A stretch of 64,000 nt of DNA. Origin: Microbacterium sp. GTDB lineage: Bacteria > Actinomycetota > Actinomycetes > Actinomycetales > Microbacteriaceae. Below the pieces are notes generated by a model that did not search any database, was not told where the DNA came from, and was given only the letters and a program-made list of their open reading frames with translations. Positions within the stretch are counted from its first letter, which is position 1. Each line of letters begins with the position of its first letter. Both the position numbers and the translations under genes were made by a program. Location: assembly GCA_031277945.1 (NCBI GenBank), contig JAITLK010000002.1, forward strand, positions 124,001 to 188,000. Reading direction: 5' to 3'. Positions 17,179-25,918 of this stretch are shown here, one piece after another.

Positions 17179-18768
17179 CGTGATTCGCTCGGCCACGTGC
17201 GGCGGTAGGAGCCCCTGAACGCGTCGGAGCACCGCGACGGGTGCCGTCGAGAACTCCGGATGCCGGTGAAAGCTGCGCACGAGCGGAACGAACCGATCGG
17301 GGAACGGGCCCGTGAGAGCGTGGGCCAGCAGGCACGCCGCCGTCCGCACGCCAGGCGGGTCCGAGTGGGTGAGCGCTTCGTCGAGGAAGGCCGTCGCGCA
17401 TGGGAGATCAGCCCGTGCCAGGGCTTCGCCGAGCAGCGAGACCAGCAGCACCAGCACCGGATCGTCAGGCACGGAACGCGGCAGCCGCAGCGCCAGCGTC
17501 GTGTGCTCGCTTGCGCCGGTGTTCCCGGCGAGCGCCGCCTCGACAACGCGCCACGGCCCGGCAGCGACAATGGCGGCGAGTGTGGCATCACGTGCGGCGC
17601 CGGAGCGGAGGTCCGCCTCGATGAGCTCGGCGAGGGTGCGGGTGCCGACGGAGGATGACAGAACATCATCACGGAGCCCGGCGAGGCGCTCCACTGCAGG
17701 GCGGGTCGCGGGCAGCCCGCGGGAGATGAGTTCGGCCGAGCCACCGGCGAACAGGTCGGGCCAGGCGGCGAGGGACTCGACGAGGATCCTGCGCAGCTCG
17801 GGGGACACGGCGCGGGCAGGAATCACGGTGTCGGCGTCGTAGCCGACGGGAAGCGCGCGGCGGACCCGCTCCTCAACGGCAGCGACCCGCAACGCCGTCG
17901 GCACGTGTTGCCCGTCGAGCTCGTCGTCTCCCGCGGAGAACAGCCACGCCCCTTCTGCGAAGGGCCCGACGGCGGTGATCCAGCTCGTCGTCACGTACTC
18001 GTCCGACTCCGCCAGGTGGGCCAGCACGTGCCGAGCGTCGTCGTCGTGCGCTCCGGCGAAACCCAGCGAGGCGGCTGCAGCCAAGCGCACGAGCAGCGAC
18101 GGAGAGGTCCGGACGAGATGCCGGGCGCGGGCGATGAGTGCGGCGCGTTCGGAGGCGCCGCTGCCCCACGCGGCGAGGAATCCGCCCAGCACCAGCCGAT
18201 CAGCGAGCCGCGCGGGATCATCCGTGTCCAGGTCGATGGCGAGGTCGCCCGGCAGTGCGCCCAGCAACGCCAGCAAGCGCCAGGCCTCCGGGTCGTCCGT
18301 GCGTTCGGCATAGGCCCGGATGGCCCCCTGGTGCGCTGCCACCGCTGCGGCGTACTCGGTGCGCGCATCACGATCGCGCGGTGTTCGGACGAAGTGCGTC
18401 TCGCCGACGGCGATGCGGGCGAGGAAGGCCATCGCGGTCGCATTGTCTCGTTCGACCAGCTCGACGAGGAACGGGATCGCCGCCTCCGACGCGGAGAAGA
18501 CCGACCCCTGGTGCGTCGTCGCCGAGTACAGGCCGTACGCGCCGTAGGCGACATCGCCGGGGTCGTCGCTGGTGATCGCCTCCAGATACAGCGGCGTCTC
18601 CGTCGCGGCGCCGTAGGCGTCTTCCAGCGAGGCCCAGTCGATGTCCGCCAGAGCATGCGGCGGCGAAGTTCGACCGCGCAGGGGCGGTCGATCCAGGCCA
18701 TCGTCCTCGATCTCGTCGTACTCCTGCTCCTCGAAGACCGGCAGTGCGGCGGGGTCGAAGGCCTCCAT
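17167..18768 (-). CDS. HEAT-repeat-like protein, unknown function
   Basis: 533-aa soluble, Ala/Leu-rich and almost entirely helical protein. Recurrent helix pairs such as ASLLVRLAAAASLGFAG and HVLAHLAESDEY suggest HEAT-like alpha-solenoid repeats. Residues 75-100 and onward fit the pattern of knr4/SMI1-neighbourhood or immunity-type solenoids, but I cannot name a family. ATG at 18768 is chosen because it begins 11 bases after map; longer open extensions would overlap map. It is transcribed with map. Located between trmD and rplS, where most actinobacteria have no gene. Confidence 0.7.
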   Translation of the reverse strand: MEAFDPAALPVFEEQEYDEIEDDGLDRPPLRGRTSPPHALADIDWASLEDAYGAATETPLYLEAITSDDPGDVAYGAYGLYSATTHQGSVFSASEAAIPFLVELVERDNATAMAFLARIAVGETHFVRTPRDRDARTEYAAAVAAHQGAIRAYAERTDDPEAWRLLALLGALPGDLAIDLDTDDPARLADRLVLGGFLAAWGSGASERAALIARARHLVRTSPSLLVRLAAAASLGFAGAHDDDARHVLAHLAESDEYVTTSWITAVGPFAEGAWLFSAGDDELDGQHVPTALRVAAVEERVRRALPVGYDADTVIPARAVSPELRRILVESLAAWPDLFAGGSAELISRGLPATRPAVERLAGLRDDVLSSSVGTRTLAELIEADLRSGAARDATLAAIVAAGPWRVVEAALAGNTGASEHTTLALRLPRSVPDDPVLVLLVSLLGEALARADLPCATAFLDEALTHSDPPGVRTAACLLAHALTGPFPDRFVPLVRSFHRHPEFSTAPVAVLRRVQGLLPPHVAERITLPS

Positions 18769-18779
18769 GGCGGGCGGGG

Positions 18780-19562
18780 TCAGTCGACGCCGAGGAAGCT
18801 GCGATCGGTCAGGACGATCGGACCGTCCGCGGTGATCGCGACGGTGTGCTCGCTGTGCGCACCCCGCGAGCCGTCCGCCGACTTGAGGGTCCAGCCGTCC
18901 GCGTCGGTGACGAGCTCGTCGGTGGTGGCCAGCAGCCACGGCTCGATCGCCACGACGAGTCCGTCACGCAGCGGGTATCCGCGGCCGGCCTTGCCGTTGT
19001 TGGCGATGTGCGGGTCACCATGCATCGTGCGGCCCACGCCATGCCCGCCGAAGTCGGTGTTGATGGAGTAGCCGTCCGCGTGGCAGATCTCGGCGATGGC
19101 GGCGGAGATGTCGCCGATCCGCTTGTCCGTGGTCGCGGTGGCGATCGCAGCGGCGAGGGCGCGCTGGGTCGTGTCGATGAGCTGCAGGTCTTCGTCGCGG
19201 GCGGTCCCCACGACGAATGAGACGGCCGAGTCGGCGACCCAGCCGTCGACGGAGGCCGCGAAGTCCAGGGAGACGAGGTCGCCGTCGCGCAGGGTGTAGT
19301 CGAAGGGGACGCCGTGCAGGACGGCGTCATTGATGGAGGTGCAGATCACCTTGCCGAACGGGCCGGAACCGAAAGAGGGTGCGTAGTCGATGTAGCAGGA
19401 CTCTGCGCCGGCCTTTCGGATCATGTCGTGGGCGTGGCGATCCAGGGCCAGCAGGTTGGTGCCCACCTTCGTCTCGTCACGCAGCGTCGCCAGCACCTCC
19501 GCCACGAAACGTCCTGCCGGACGCATCTGCTCGATCTCGGTGGGCGTGCGCAGTTCGATCAT
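18780..19562 (-). CDS. map: methionine aminopeptidase, type I
   Basis: 260-aa metalloprotease that removes the initiator methionine from nascent proteins. The metal ligands sit in the expected blocks: a conserved His within INDAVLHGVPFDY, SLDFAASVDGWVADSA with both aspartates, GHGVGRTMHGDP with the His, and LVVAIEPW with the Glu. The Shine-Dalgarno is GAAGGGAA just before the ATG. A second map gene usually sits beside secY/adk in actinobacteria, so this may be the paralogue. The HEAT-like gene follows 11 bases downstream in the same direction. Confidence 0.95.
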   Translation of the reverse strand: MIELRTPTEIEQMRPAGRFVAEVLATLRDETKVGTNLLALDRHAHDMIRKAGAESCYIDYAPSFGSGPFGKVICTSINDAVLHGVPFDYTLRDGDLVSLDFAASVDGWVADSAVSFVVGTARDEDLQLIDTTQRALAAAIATATTDKRIGDISAAIAEICHADGYSINTDFGGHGVGRTMHGDPHIANNGKAGRGYPLRDGLVVAIEPWLLATTDELVTDADGWTLKSADGSRGAHSEHTVAITADGPIVLTDRSFLGVD

Positions 19563-19658
19563 GATTTCCCTTCGATGTTGCTCTCATTCTCCCGCATATC
19601 GGCAGGGGGAGTGCTGAACGGCGTTCGGATTCCAGCCCCACTCCGTGTGGAACGGGGC

Positions 19659-19664
19659 TAGCAT
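19659..19664 (+). promoter_or_regulatory. -10 box of a leaderless promoter
   Basis: TAGCAT ends six bases before the ATG at 19671. No Shine-Dalgarno is present. Confidence 0.55.
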
Positions 19665-19670
19665 GACCAA

Positions 19671-20165
19671 ATGGTGATCCGTCGCGCGATGTACAGCTGG
19701 TTGCTTCCGGCGGCCTTCGTTCTGCCAATCTGGCTGCTGATCGGCTGGGCCATCTTCAATCAGAACGGCCTCGCGCTGCTGCCGGTGCTGCTGATCTTCG
19801 CTCCTGCCGTGTTCGTCAGCGAGCTCGTCCTCATGCTCCTGGTGCGCTCGCGTCCGGGAGTGCGGGCTCAGCGGGCGCTGTCGTGGTGGGACGTGGCGGG
19901 CTTCGGGATCTGGCACCTGCTCACCATCGGCGTGGGCTTCTACGCCGAGCCGCTGTTCGCGCTCAACCTGGTGCTGGCGATCCTCGCGGCAGTGGGCGTC
20001 CTGTGGCTGTGCCTCTGGCAGCTGTGGACCACCACGAAGACGGCTCGCACTCCGCTGCTTATCCGCGAGACCTTCGATCGGGTGCGTCCCGGTGGCGAGG
20101 GTTCCGTGGCCGAGGGCATCGTGATCGTGGAGGAGTCGCGCCCGGGACACCCCGCGCACTCCTGA
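19671..20165 (+). CDS. small integral membrane protein
   Basis: 164 aa with four predicted membrane helices (about residues 7-30, 33-58, 73-94 and 97-120), and a hydrophilic C-terminal tail of about 40 residues that would face the cytoplasm. No catalytic or transport motif is visible. It is sometimes called an MFS-type permease by automated annotation in related genomes, but it is too short for that. The gene is divergent from map and precedes the rplS promoter. Function is unknown. Confidence 0.72.
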   Translation: MVIRRAMYSWLLPAAFVLPIWLLIGWAIFNQNGLALLPVLLIFAPAVFVSELVLMLLVRSRPGVRAQRALSWWDVAGFGIWHLLTIGVGFYAEPLFALNLVLAILAAVGVLWLCLWQLWTTTKTARTPLLIRETFDRVRPGGEGSVAEGIVIVEESRPGHPAHS

Positions 20166-20349
20166 CGGGCGCATTTGGTGCCGCCTCTCGCGGCATGCGA
20201 TAATTGACGCTTGTGCCGTGATCATGCGCGCTTCGGTGCGCCCACGCGAACACTCCGCCACAGGGGAGTACCGGCTGCAAGGCGCACGAAGAGCATTTCC
20301 TATTCATTCTTATGCGGCTGACCTGTGGCGGGCGCAGGAAGTGAAGATC

Positions 20350-20697
20350 ATGCAGATCCTCGACTCCGTCGACGCAGCCTCGCTGCGCTCCGACATTCCG
20401 GCTTTCTTCCCCGGTGACACCGTCAAGGTGCACGTGAACATCGTCGAGGGCTCGCGCTCTCGTATCCAGGTGTTCCAGGGCGTCGTCCTGGGCCGCCAGG
20501 GCGACGGTGTCCGCGAGACCTTCACGGTTCGCAAGATCAGCTTCCAGGTGGGCGTCGAGCGCACCTTCCCGGTGCACTCGCCGGTGATCGACCACATCGA
20601 GGTCGTCACCCGCGGTGACGTGCGTCGCGCGAAGCTGTACTACCTGCGCAACCTGCGTGGCAAGAAGGCGAAGATCAAGGAGAAGCGCGAGAACTGA
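20350..20697 (+). CDS. rplS: 50S ribosomal protein L19
   Basis: 115-aa protein at the 30S-50S interface. Diagnostic sequence includes [31 protein letters not shown], and [11 protein letters not shown], ending in a basic [11 protein letters not shown] tail. The ATG at 20350 has a GGAAG site nine bases upstream and starts at the family position. A probable promoter lies at about 20176-20205 (TTGGTG, 18-base spacer, GATAAT), giving a leader of about 140 bases, long enough for regulation. A strong terminator follows the gene. Confidence 0.97.
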   Translation: MQILDSVDAASLRSDIPAFFPGDTVKVHVNIVEGSRSRIQVFQGVVLGRQGDGVRETFTVRKISFQVGVERTFPVHSPVIDHIEVVTRGDVRRAKLYYLRNLRGKKAKIKEKREN

Positions 20698-20709
20698 CTC
20701 GCGTCACTC

Positions 20710-20751
20710 CGACAGCACCCCGCGACTCCGGTCCGGGGTGCTGTCGTTTTT
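20710..20751 (+). terminator. intrinsic terminator of rplS
   Basis: Perfect 13-bp stem (20710-20722 with 20734-20746), an 11-base loop and TTTTT at 20747-20751. It is the only textbook rho-independent terminator with a clear T tract in the window. Confidence 0.93.
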
Positions 20752-20875
20752 GGCCGCCCCTCACGGCATCAGGGCCTTCACAGGCGCGCCGCTGCGCGAA
20801 TGGCCGGGACCACTCGGCGGAGTATGGAACGATTGATCCGGTGCGCGGATTCTCGCTCGCGCCACGAAGGATGTC

Positions 20876-21691
20876 ATGTCAACTGCCGAGCCGTCAGCCC
20901 CGCTCACCCGCCGAGATGCCCGGCGTGCCCGCCGTGAGGGCGCTGAGAGCCGCTCGCGCGGTTGGGGGGTGTTCCTTCGTGACGTCGTCGTCATCGTGCT
21001 GATCGCTCTGCTCGTGTCGTTCCTCGTGAAGACCTTCGTGGTCCGCTCCTTCTACATCCCCTCAGGCTCGATGGAGAACACCCTGCAGGTGGATGACCGG
21101 ATTCTCGTGGACGAACTGACCCCTCGCTTCACCGACTACCAGCGCGGTGACATCGTCGTCTTCCGTGATCCCGGCGGATGGCTCGAGGGTCAGGCCCCGG
21201 CGCCTTCCAAGGGCACCTTCGTCGACGGCGTCGAGTGGGTCCTCTCCCTCGTGGGTCTCGCGGCTCCCGACAGCTCGGATCACCTCATCAAGAGGATCAT
21301 CGGGCTCCCCGGCGACCACGTGGTGTGCTGCAACGCTCTCGACCAGATCGAGGTGAACGGCGTGCCGCTCGAAGAGTCCGCCTACGTCAAACTGGCGCCC
21401 GGTCAGAAGATGCCCAGCGTCGTCCCCTTCGACGTGACGGTGCCGGCGGATTCGTTCTGGGTGATGGGGGACAACCGCGATCGCTCGCGCGACTCCCGGT
21501 ACAACCAGGACCAGCCGGCGAAGGGCTTCGTGCCCAGCGAGGACGTCGTCGGGCGCGCCTTCCTGCGGACCTGGCCGTTCGATCGCTTCGGCGGGCTCGG
21601 CACCACAGGCGACTCCTTCGCCGGGGTGCCCGACAGCGAGTCTGAGGACATGCCCGCCAACGAGCCGAGTCCGGCGGCCACAGCGGGATGA
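20876..21691 (+). CDS. lepB: signal peptidase I
   Basis: 271-aa membrane serine protease that removes signal peptides from secreted proteins. An N-terminal cytoplasmic basic stretch is followed by one membrane anchor (about residues 35-55). The catalytic serine is S65 in IPSGSMENTL and the lysine is K139 in LIKRIIGLPGD. The later signature GDNRDRSRDSR is intact. The Shine-Dalgarno GAAGGA is well placed. The stop overlaps the rnhB start by four bases, the usual lepB-rnhB arrangement. Confidence 0.96.
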   Translation: MSTAEPSAPLTRRDARRARREGAESRSRGWGVFLRDVVVIVLIALLVSFLVKTFVVRSFYIPSGSMENTLQVDDRILVDELTPRFTDYQRGDIVVFRDPGGWLEGQAPAPSKGTFVDGVEWVLSLVGLAAPDSSDHLIKRIIGLPGDHVVCCNALDQIEVNGVPLEESAYVKLAPGQKMPSVVPFDVTVPADSFWVMGDNRDRSRDSRYNQDQPAKGFVPSEDVVGRAFLRTWPFDRFGGLGTTGDSFAGVPDSESEDMPANEPSPAATAG

Positions 21692-22344
21692 GTCCGATCC
21701 TTCCGACGCTCGATCTTGAGCGTGAACTCCTTCGTGAGCACCGCTGGATCATCGCCTGCGACGAGGTGGGCCGCGGTGCACTTGCCGGTCCCGTCACCGT
21801 CGGGGCCGCGTTCTTCGATTCGTCCCGTCTGTCATCGCCCATTCCCGACGGGCTGCGCGATTCGAAGCTCATCGTGGAGAAGAAGCGGGCAGAGGTCGCC
21901 GAGCGCGCGGCCTCCTGGGTTGGTGCCAGCGCGCTGGGCTGGGCCTCCGCACAGGAGATCGACCAGGTCGGCATCATGCGGGCGCTCGGGCTCGCCGCCA
22001 TTCGCGCGATCGAAGGGCTCGCCGCACTGGAGCTCGACCCCACCGAGGGGATCGTGATCCTCGACGGCAATCACGACTACATCTCACCCGCCGGCGGGTG
22101 GGGGTATCGCATCCGCCCGGTGATCAAGGGCGACCGCGACTGTGCGTCGGCGTCGGCGGCATCGGTGCTCGCAAAGGTCGAACGGGATGCGCTGATGGAG
22201 CGTCTTCACGTCGATTCTCCCGTGTACGGCTGGGATCACAACAAGGGCTATGCGAGTCAGGCCCATCGCGAAGCGATCGAGGCCCACGGCATCTCCGCGC
22301 ACCATCGTGCATCGTGGTCGTTCAGCGGGAACACGCTGTTCTGA
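21688..22344 (+). CDS. rnhB: ribonuclease HII
   Basis: 218-aa endonuclease that cuts the RNA strand of RNA-DNA hybrids and initiates removal of misincorporated ribonucleotides. The active site DEVGRGALAGP (first Asp and Glu) is followed by DSK, then DGNHDY and KGDRDCASASAASVLAKVERD. Length is typical. Overlap of four bases with lepB. Confidence 0.95.
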   Translation: MSPILPTLDLERELLREHRWIIACDEVGRGALAGPVTVGAAFFDSSRLSSPIPDGLRDSKLIVEKKRAEVAERAASWVGASALGWASAQEIDQVGIMRALGLAAIRAIEGLAALELDPTEGIVILDGNHDYISPAGGWGYRIRPVIKGDRDCASASAASVLAKVERDALMERLHVDSPVYGWDHNKGYASQAHREAIEAHGISAHHRASWSFSGNTLF

Positions 22345-22383
22345 TCCGGACGGGCGGCGTGCTCACCGGCCGCCGTCCCGGCA

Positions 22384-22389
22384 TAGGAT
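22384..22389 (+). promoter_or_regulatory. -10 box upstream of the DUF2469 gene
   Basis: TAGGAT ends nine bases before the ATG at 22399. A GGAGG lies within that gap, so the transcript may be leadered from an upstream start or nearly leaderless from here. Confidence 0.35.
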
Positions 22390-22398
22390 GGAGGCAAT

Positions 22399-22728
22399 AT
22401 GGATGAGGATGCTTTCGACGACTACGACCGCGAACTCGAACTGGCGCTCTTCCGCGAGTACCGCGACGTGGTGCGTCAGTTCACGTACGTGATCGAGACC
22501 GAGCGTCGCTTCTACCTCGCCAACGACGTTCAGCTGGAACGGCGCGATTCGGAGCACGACTTCTACTTCGAGCTCACGATGAAGGACGTCTGGGTCTGGG
22601 ACATCTACCGCGCCGACCGCTTCGTGAAGTCGGTGCGCGTGCTCACCTTCAAGGACGTCAACATCGAAGAGCTCTCCAGCAGCGACTTCCAGCTCCCGGC
22701 AGATCTGTCGCTCGACGGCGACCAGTGA
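22399..22728 (+). CDS. DUF2469 protein
   Basis: 109-aa acidic protein of the DUF2469 family, which is conserved in actinobacteria next to rnhB and yraN. The recognisable start is a DxDxFDDYDRELELALFREY-like segment, followed by VRQFTYVIETERRFYLAN. The function is not known. It is normally followed directly by yraN; here 12.7 kb of accessory genes intervene. GGAGG lies five bases before the ATG. Confidence 0.88.
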   Translation: MDEDAFDDYDRELELALFREYRDVVRQFTYVIETERRFYLANDVQLERRDSEHDFYFELTMKDVWVWDIYRADRFVKSVRVLTFKDVNIEELSSSDFQLPADLSLDGDQ

Positions 22729-22771
22729 GGCAACGCGCGCGCGGGGCGTGAACGCCGCGGGCGGAGCGGGA

Positions 22772-23377
22772 TCAGATCTCGACTGTCACGAGACGCTGGA
22801 TGGCTGAGCGGACGAGCTCCACCATGTCGACATGCTCGCGATCGAGAAGCCATTGCGTCTGCACGCCGTCGGTCAGCGCGATGAGTCCGCGTGCCGCCGA
22901 CTCCGGTTCGACGCCGTCGGCGAGCTCACCGCGGGCGGCGAGGGAGGTGAACGTGCCGCGGAGGAACCCGACCGCGAACTCGTACCTCTCACGGAGGTAG
23001 TCGTGAAGAGGGTGATCGGACGAGGTGGCCTCGGCGGCAAGCGCCACCTGAAGCTCCACCATCCGGGGCGCGTTCTGGTTGTAGCGTGCGGCCTCGATCC
23101 ACTGCCGCAGCACTCCGACAGGGCCATCGAGCGAGGACATCTGGCGGATCGCCTGCTCGTCGCGCCAGCCCAGCACGGCGTGCAGCAGGTCGAGCTTGGT
23201 GGGGAAGTAGTGGCGGACGCCGGCGTGGGTGAGCCCCGCCTTCGCCGCGACCTCCCGTAGTCCCCCGTTGCGGTAGCCCGCGGTCGCGAACACGTCGAGC
23301 GCCGCCTCCAGGATCGCCGTGCGACGGGCCTCGCCCTTCGCATAGCGGCGTGGAGCGGGGGCCGGATCGGTGTTCAC
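22772..23377 (-). CDS. TetR/AcrR family regulator of the glycoside operon
   Basis: 201-aa repressor. Helix-turn-helix: RRTAILEAALDVFATAGYRN, then GGLREVAAKAGLTHAGVRHYF and PTKLDLLHAVL. The C-terminal half resembles the ligand-binding domain of BetI-like TetR proteins. It begins at GTG 23377 with a leaderless -10 box (TAGCCT, six bases). It is divergent from the MFS gene, and a 28-bp near-palindrome lies between them, so it probably represses both. The inducer may be the glycoside, its aglycone or rhamnose; this is inferred from context. Confidence 0.9.
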   Translation of the reverse strand: MNTDPAPAPRRYAKGEARRTAILEAALDVFATAGYRNGGLREVAAKAGLTHAGVRHYFPTKLDLLHAVLGWRDEQAIRQMSSLDGPVGVLRQWIEAARYNQNAPRMVELQVALAAEATSSDHPLHDYLRERYEFAVGFLRGTFTSLAARGELADGVEPESAARGLIALTDGVQTQWLLDREHVDMVELVRSAIQRLVTVEI

Positions 23378-23383
23378 GATCCG

Positions 23384-23389
23384 AGGCTA
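23384..23389 (-). promoter_or_regulatory. -10 box of a leaderless promoter (TetR gene)
   Basis: On the minus strand TAGCCT ends six bases before the GTG at 23377. Confidence 0.55.
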
Positions 23390-23424
23390 CCCCAGGCGCC
23401 GCGCCACGGTGAGAGCGGTGCGAA

Positions 23425-23452
23425 AGAAAAACACCCAGGTGGATGGTTTTCT
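23425..23452. promoter_or_regulatory. probable TetR operator
   Basis: A 28-bp imperfect palindrome centred at 23438/23439 with 11 of 14 base pairs matching (half-site AGAAAAACACCCAG against its partner). It lies in the divergent gap, just upstream of the TACTGT box at 23455-23460 that may serve the MFS operon, so a bound dimer would cover the -35 region. Confidence 0.6.
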
Positions 23453-23506
23453 GCTACTGTCGTGTCAGCCGAGTCGATGGAGCTCGCACGACGCCTTGGA
23501 GACACC

Positions 23507-24937
23507 ATGGTCAACGCCGACCCGACGCTCGTCCCCGACACCCCGCCCCCCGCTGCGGCCGGCACCTCCGTCCGCTATGAGCGCGGTCCTGCCTTTCGCC
23601 GCTACCGCCTGAGCTATGTGCTGGCCGGGCTGTCGATCGCAGCGATCTGGGGTGCTGTCGGCGGGATCCTGCTGCCGCTGCACGTGCAGCAGATCGAGTT
23701 CGGGCAGTTCTTCACCGGGGCTGATGCGGGAATCGATCTGCAGGCCCTCACCGAGCTCAAGTACGCGGTCGACGCCGGGAGCACCGCGCCCACTGAGGAG
23801 CAGTCTCGCCAGCTGTCGCTGCTCGCCGACTTCGAGGCGGCGCGAGCTCTCAGCCTGTCCGCGATCGCCGTGGTTTCCTCGATCCTCACGATGCTGATTC
23901 AGCCGATCGCCGGCATCCTCTCGGATCGCACCCGCTCGCGGTGGGGCAGGCGAGCTCCATGGATCGTGGCCGGCGCCGTGATCGGCGCGGCGCTTCTCGT
24001 CGCGATGCGATTCTCACCCTCGATCGGGATTCTGCTGATCACCTACTCGCTCGCGCAGCTGGGACTCAACCTCGCGTCCGGACCGCTGAATGCCACCGTG
24101 GCAGACCGCGTCCCCGCGGAACGTCTCGGCACCATGTCGGCTCTGTCGGGGTTTGCCACCCTCATCGGCGGGGCGATCGGTTCGATCGTCGCCGGTGCGC
24201 TGTTCGCGGTGATGGGCCTGGACGTCTACTTCCCGTTCGCTCTCGCGGTCATCGTCTTCACCGTCCTCTTCGCGCTTATGGCTCGTGACCGGTCCTCGCG
24301 CGATCTGGAGCGTGCGCCGATGTCGGTCAGGGCGTTCCTCGCGTCGTTCACCGTCGCGCTGCGCGACCGGGACTTTCGCTGGCTCTGGATCGCGAAGGTC
24401 GCGCTTCTGTTCGGCGGCGGAGTCTCCGGCGCGTTCGGCGTGTACATGCTGCAGAGCTACATTAGGCCCGGGCTCTCCGCCGAGGAGGCGGCCCAGATCG
24501 CGCCCGTGCTCGCACTGGTGGGCATCCCCGGAACCGTGGTCGCTCTGCTTGTTGCGGGGTGGTGGTCAGACAAGGTCGGTCGGCGCAAGCCGTTCGTGAT
24601 CGGCTCGACATTCCTCATCGCGGGCTCGATGTTCATTCCGCTGCTCAGCCCCACCCTCCCGGCGCTCATCATCCAGGGCGTGGTGGCCGGTCTCGGCGTC
24701 GGCACGTTCCTCACCGTCGATCAGGCGATGTTCATCGATCTGCTGCCGGAGAAGGACGCCGCCGCGCGAGATCTCGGCGTGAGCACGCTGGGTGGCAACC
24801 TGGGTCAGGCGCTGGGACCGCTCCTCGCGGGCGTCGTCGTCGCCGTCACGGGCGGTTACACGGCCTTGTGGATCGTCGCGATCGTGATCGTGGTGATCGC
24901 GGCGCTCCTCGTCTTTCCGATCCGGAGAGTGCGATGA
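23507..24937 (+). CDS. MFS/GPH-like sugar transporter
   Basis: 476-aa permease with about 12 membrane helices. The loop GILSDRTRSRWGRRAPW between helices resembles the signature of glycoside-pentoside-hexuronide and sucrose carriers, and a matching loop with DKVGRRKPF occurs in the second half. An unusual 60-residue loop follows helix 1 (about residues 45-110). The ATG at 23507 is chosen because GGAG lies seven bases before it; GTG 23462 and ATG 23477 are also open. It overlaps the next gene by four bases. Context suggests import of intact glycosides for the cytoplasmic hydrolase encoded downstream. Confidence 0.88.
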   Translation: MVNADPTLVPDTPPPAAAGTSVRYERGPAFRRYRLSYVLAGLSIAAIWGAVGGILLPLHVQQIEFGQFFTGADAGIDLQALTELKYAVDAGSTAPTEEQSRQLSLLADFEAARALSLSAIAVVSSILTMLIQPIAGILSDRTRSRWGRRAPWIVAGAVIGAALLVAMRFSPSIGILLITYSLAQLGLNLASGPLNATVADRVPAERLGTMSALSGFATLIGGAIGSIVAGALFAVMGLDVYFPFALAVIVFTVLFALMARDRSSRDLERAPMSVRAFLASFTVALRDRDFRWLWIAKVALLFGGGVSGAFGVYMLQSYIRPGLSAEEAAQIAPVLALVGIPGTVVALLVAGWWSDKVGRRKPFVIGSTFLIAGSMFIPLLSPTLPALIIQGVVAGLGVGTFLTVDQAMFIDLLPEKDAAARDLGVSTLGGNLGQALGPLLAGVVVAVTGGYTALWIVAIVIVVIAALLVFPIRRVR

Positions 24938-25875
24938 GTGAGGCGCGAGCGCCGTATCGGCCCACGGCGGTCAATGCGCTCCGCGCGCGACTGCTGCTGC
25001 GCACCGCAGCGCGATTCGCCCGGGAGGAGACGACCACCACCGACGAGATCGTCGCACGGGAACCTGATCTCGGGTCCGTGCACATCGAGGACGTCGCCGT
25101 TCCCGGCCCGCATGGTCCGATTCCGGTGCGGCTGTACCGGCGGGAGGGGGAGACACCGCGCGCGGGGTTCGTCTGGGTGCACGGCGGCGCATGGATGTTC
25201 GGCACGCTCGACTCTCCCGAGGCACATTGGGTCGCGATGTCCCTGGCAGCGCAGGGAATCGCGGTGGCGTCCGTCGACTATCGGAAGGTCCGCGGGCGCA
25301 TCTCCTTCCCCGTGCTCTCGGACGACGTCCTCACCGCGTGGCGGTGGGTGAGCGCGAACGCATCCCGGTTCGCGATCGCCCCGGAGCGCCTGCACCTCGG
25401 CGGCGCGAGCGCGGGAGCGAACCTCGCCGCCGGTGCGGTGAAGAGGCTGATCGGCGCGGACGAGGAACTGCCCGCGACGCTGGTGGCGGCCTACCCGCTC
25501 GTGCACTTCGAATTGCCGCCGTTGCCGGCGGACCTGACTGCGGCACTGGAGCGGACGCCTCCTCCGTTCCGCTTCACACCTCGGATGGTGAGTCTGCTGA
25601 ACCTCAACTGGGCGGGGGTCAGATACCACGCCGACCCCGCAGCCTTTCCCGGCCTCGGCAACCTCGATCGCATGCCGCCCACCTTCATCGTGGATGCGGA
25701 AGCAGACGAGCTGCGCGCCTCGTCGACGGTGTTCGCTGCCGCTCTGGCCGCAGCCGGAGTCGAGGTTCGCCACGAGACGGTACCCGGCACATTCCACGGC
25801 TATCTCGCCCAACCGGAGACCGCGGGAGCGCGTGACGGCATCCGCCGCATCGTCTCCTGGATCGACCAGCACTGA
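24934..25875 (+). CDS. alpha/beta hydrolase, HSL-type esterase
   Basis: 313-aa hydrolase of the hormone-sensitive-lipase type. The oxyanion-hole motif appears as WVHGGAW, the nucleophile elbow as GGASAGANLA (catalytic Ser), with the acid in FIVDAEADELRAS and the His near GTFHGYL. No signal peptide, so cytoplasmic. It overlaps the MFS gene by ATGA. Within a glycoside operon it could remove acetyl or acyl groups from sugar residues, making them accessible to the downstream GH78/GH3 enzyme. Substrate is inferred only from context. Confidence 0.9.
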   Translation: MSEARAPYRPTAVNALRARLLLRTAARFAREETTTTDEIVAREPDLGSVHIEDVAVPGPHGPIPVRLYRREGETPRAGFVWVHGGAWMFGTLDSPEAHWVAMSLAAQGIAVASVDYRKVRGRISFPVLSDDVLTAWRWVSANASRFAIAPERLHLGGASAGANLAAGAVKRLIGADEELPATLVAAYPLVHFELPPLPADLTAALERTPPPFRFTPRMVSLLNLNWAGVRYHADPAAFPGLGNLDRMPPTFIVDAEADELRASSTVFAAALAAAGVEVRHETVPGTFHGYLAQPETAGARDGIRRIVSWIDQH

Positions 25876-25918
25876 TGCGCTCGTCTGGCCGTGCCGGACG
25901 ACGATGGAGAAGGACAGC

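Noticed and set aside
25694..25918. N-terminal extension of the GH78-GH3 protein
   Set aside because: The extension lies inside the esterase gene and is Arg/Pro/Ser-rich; ATG 25919 has a Shine-Dalgarno.
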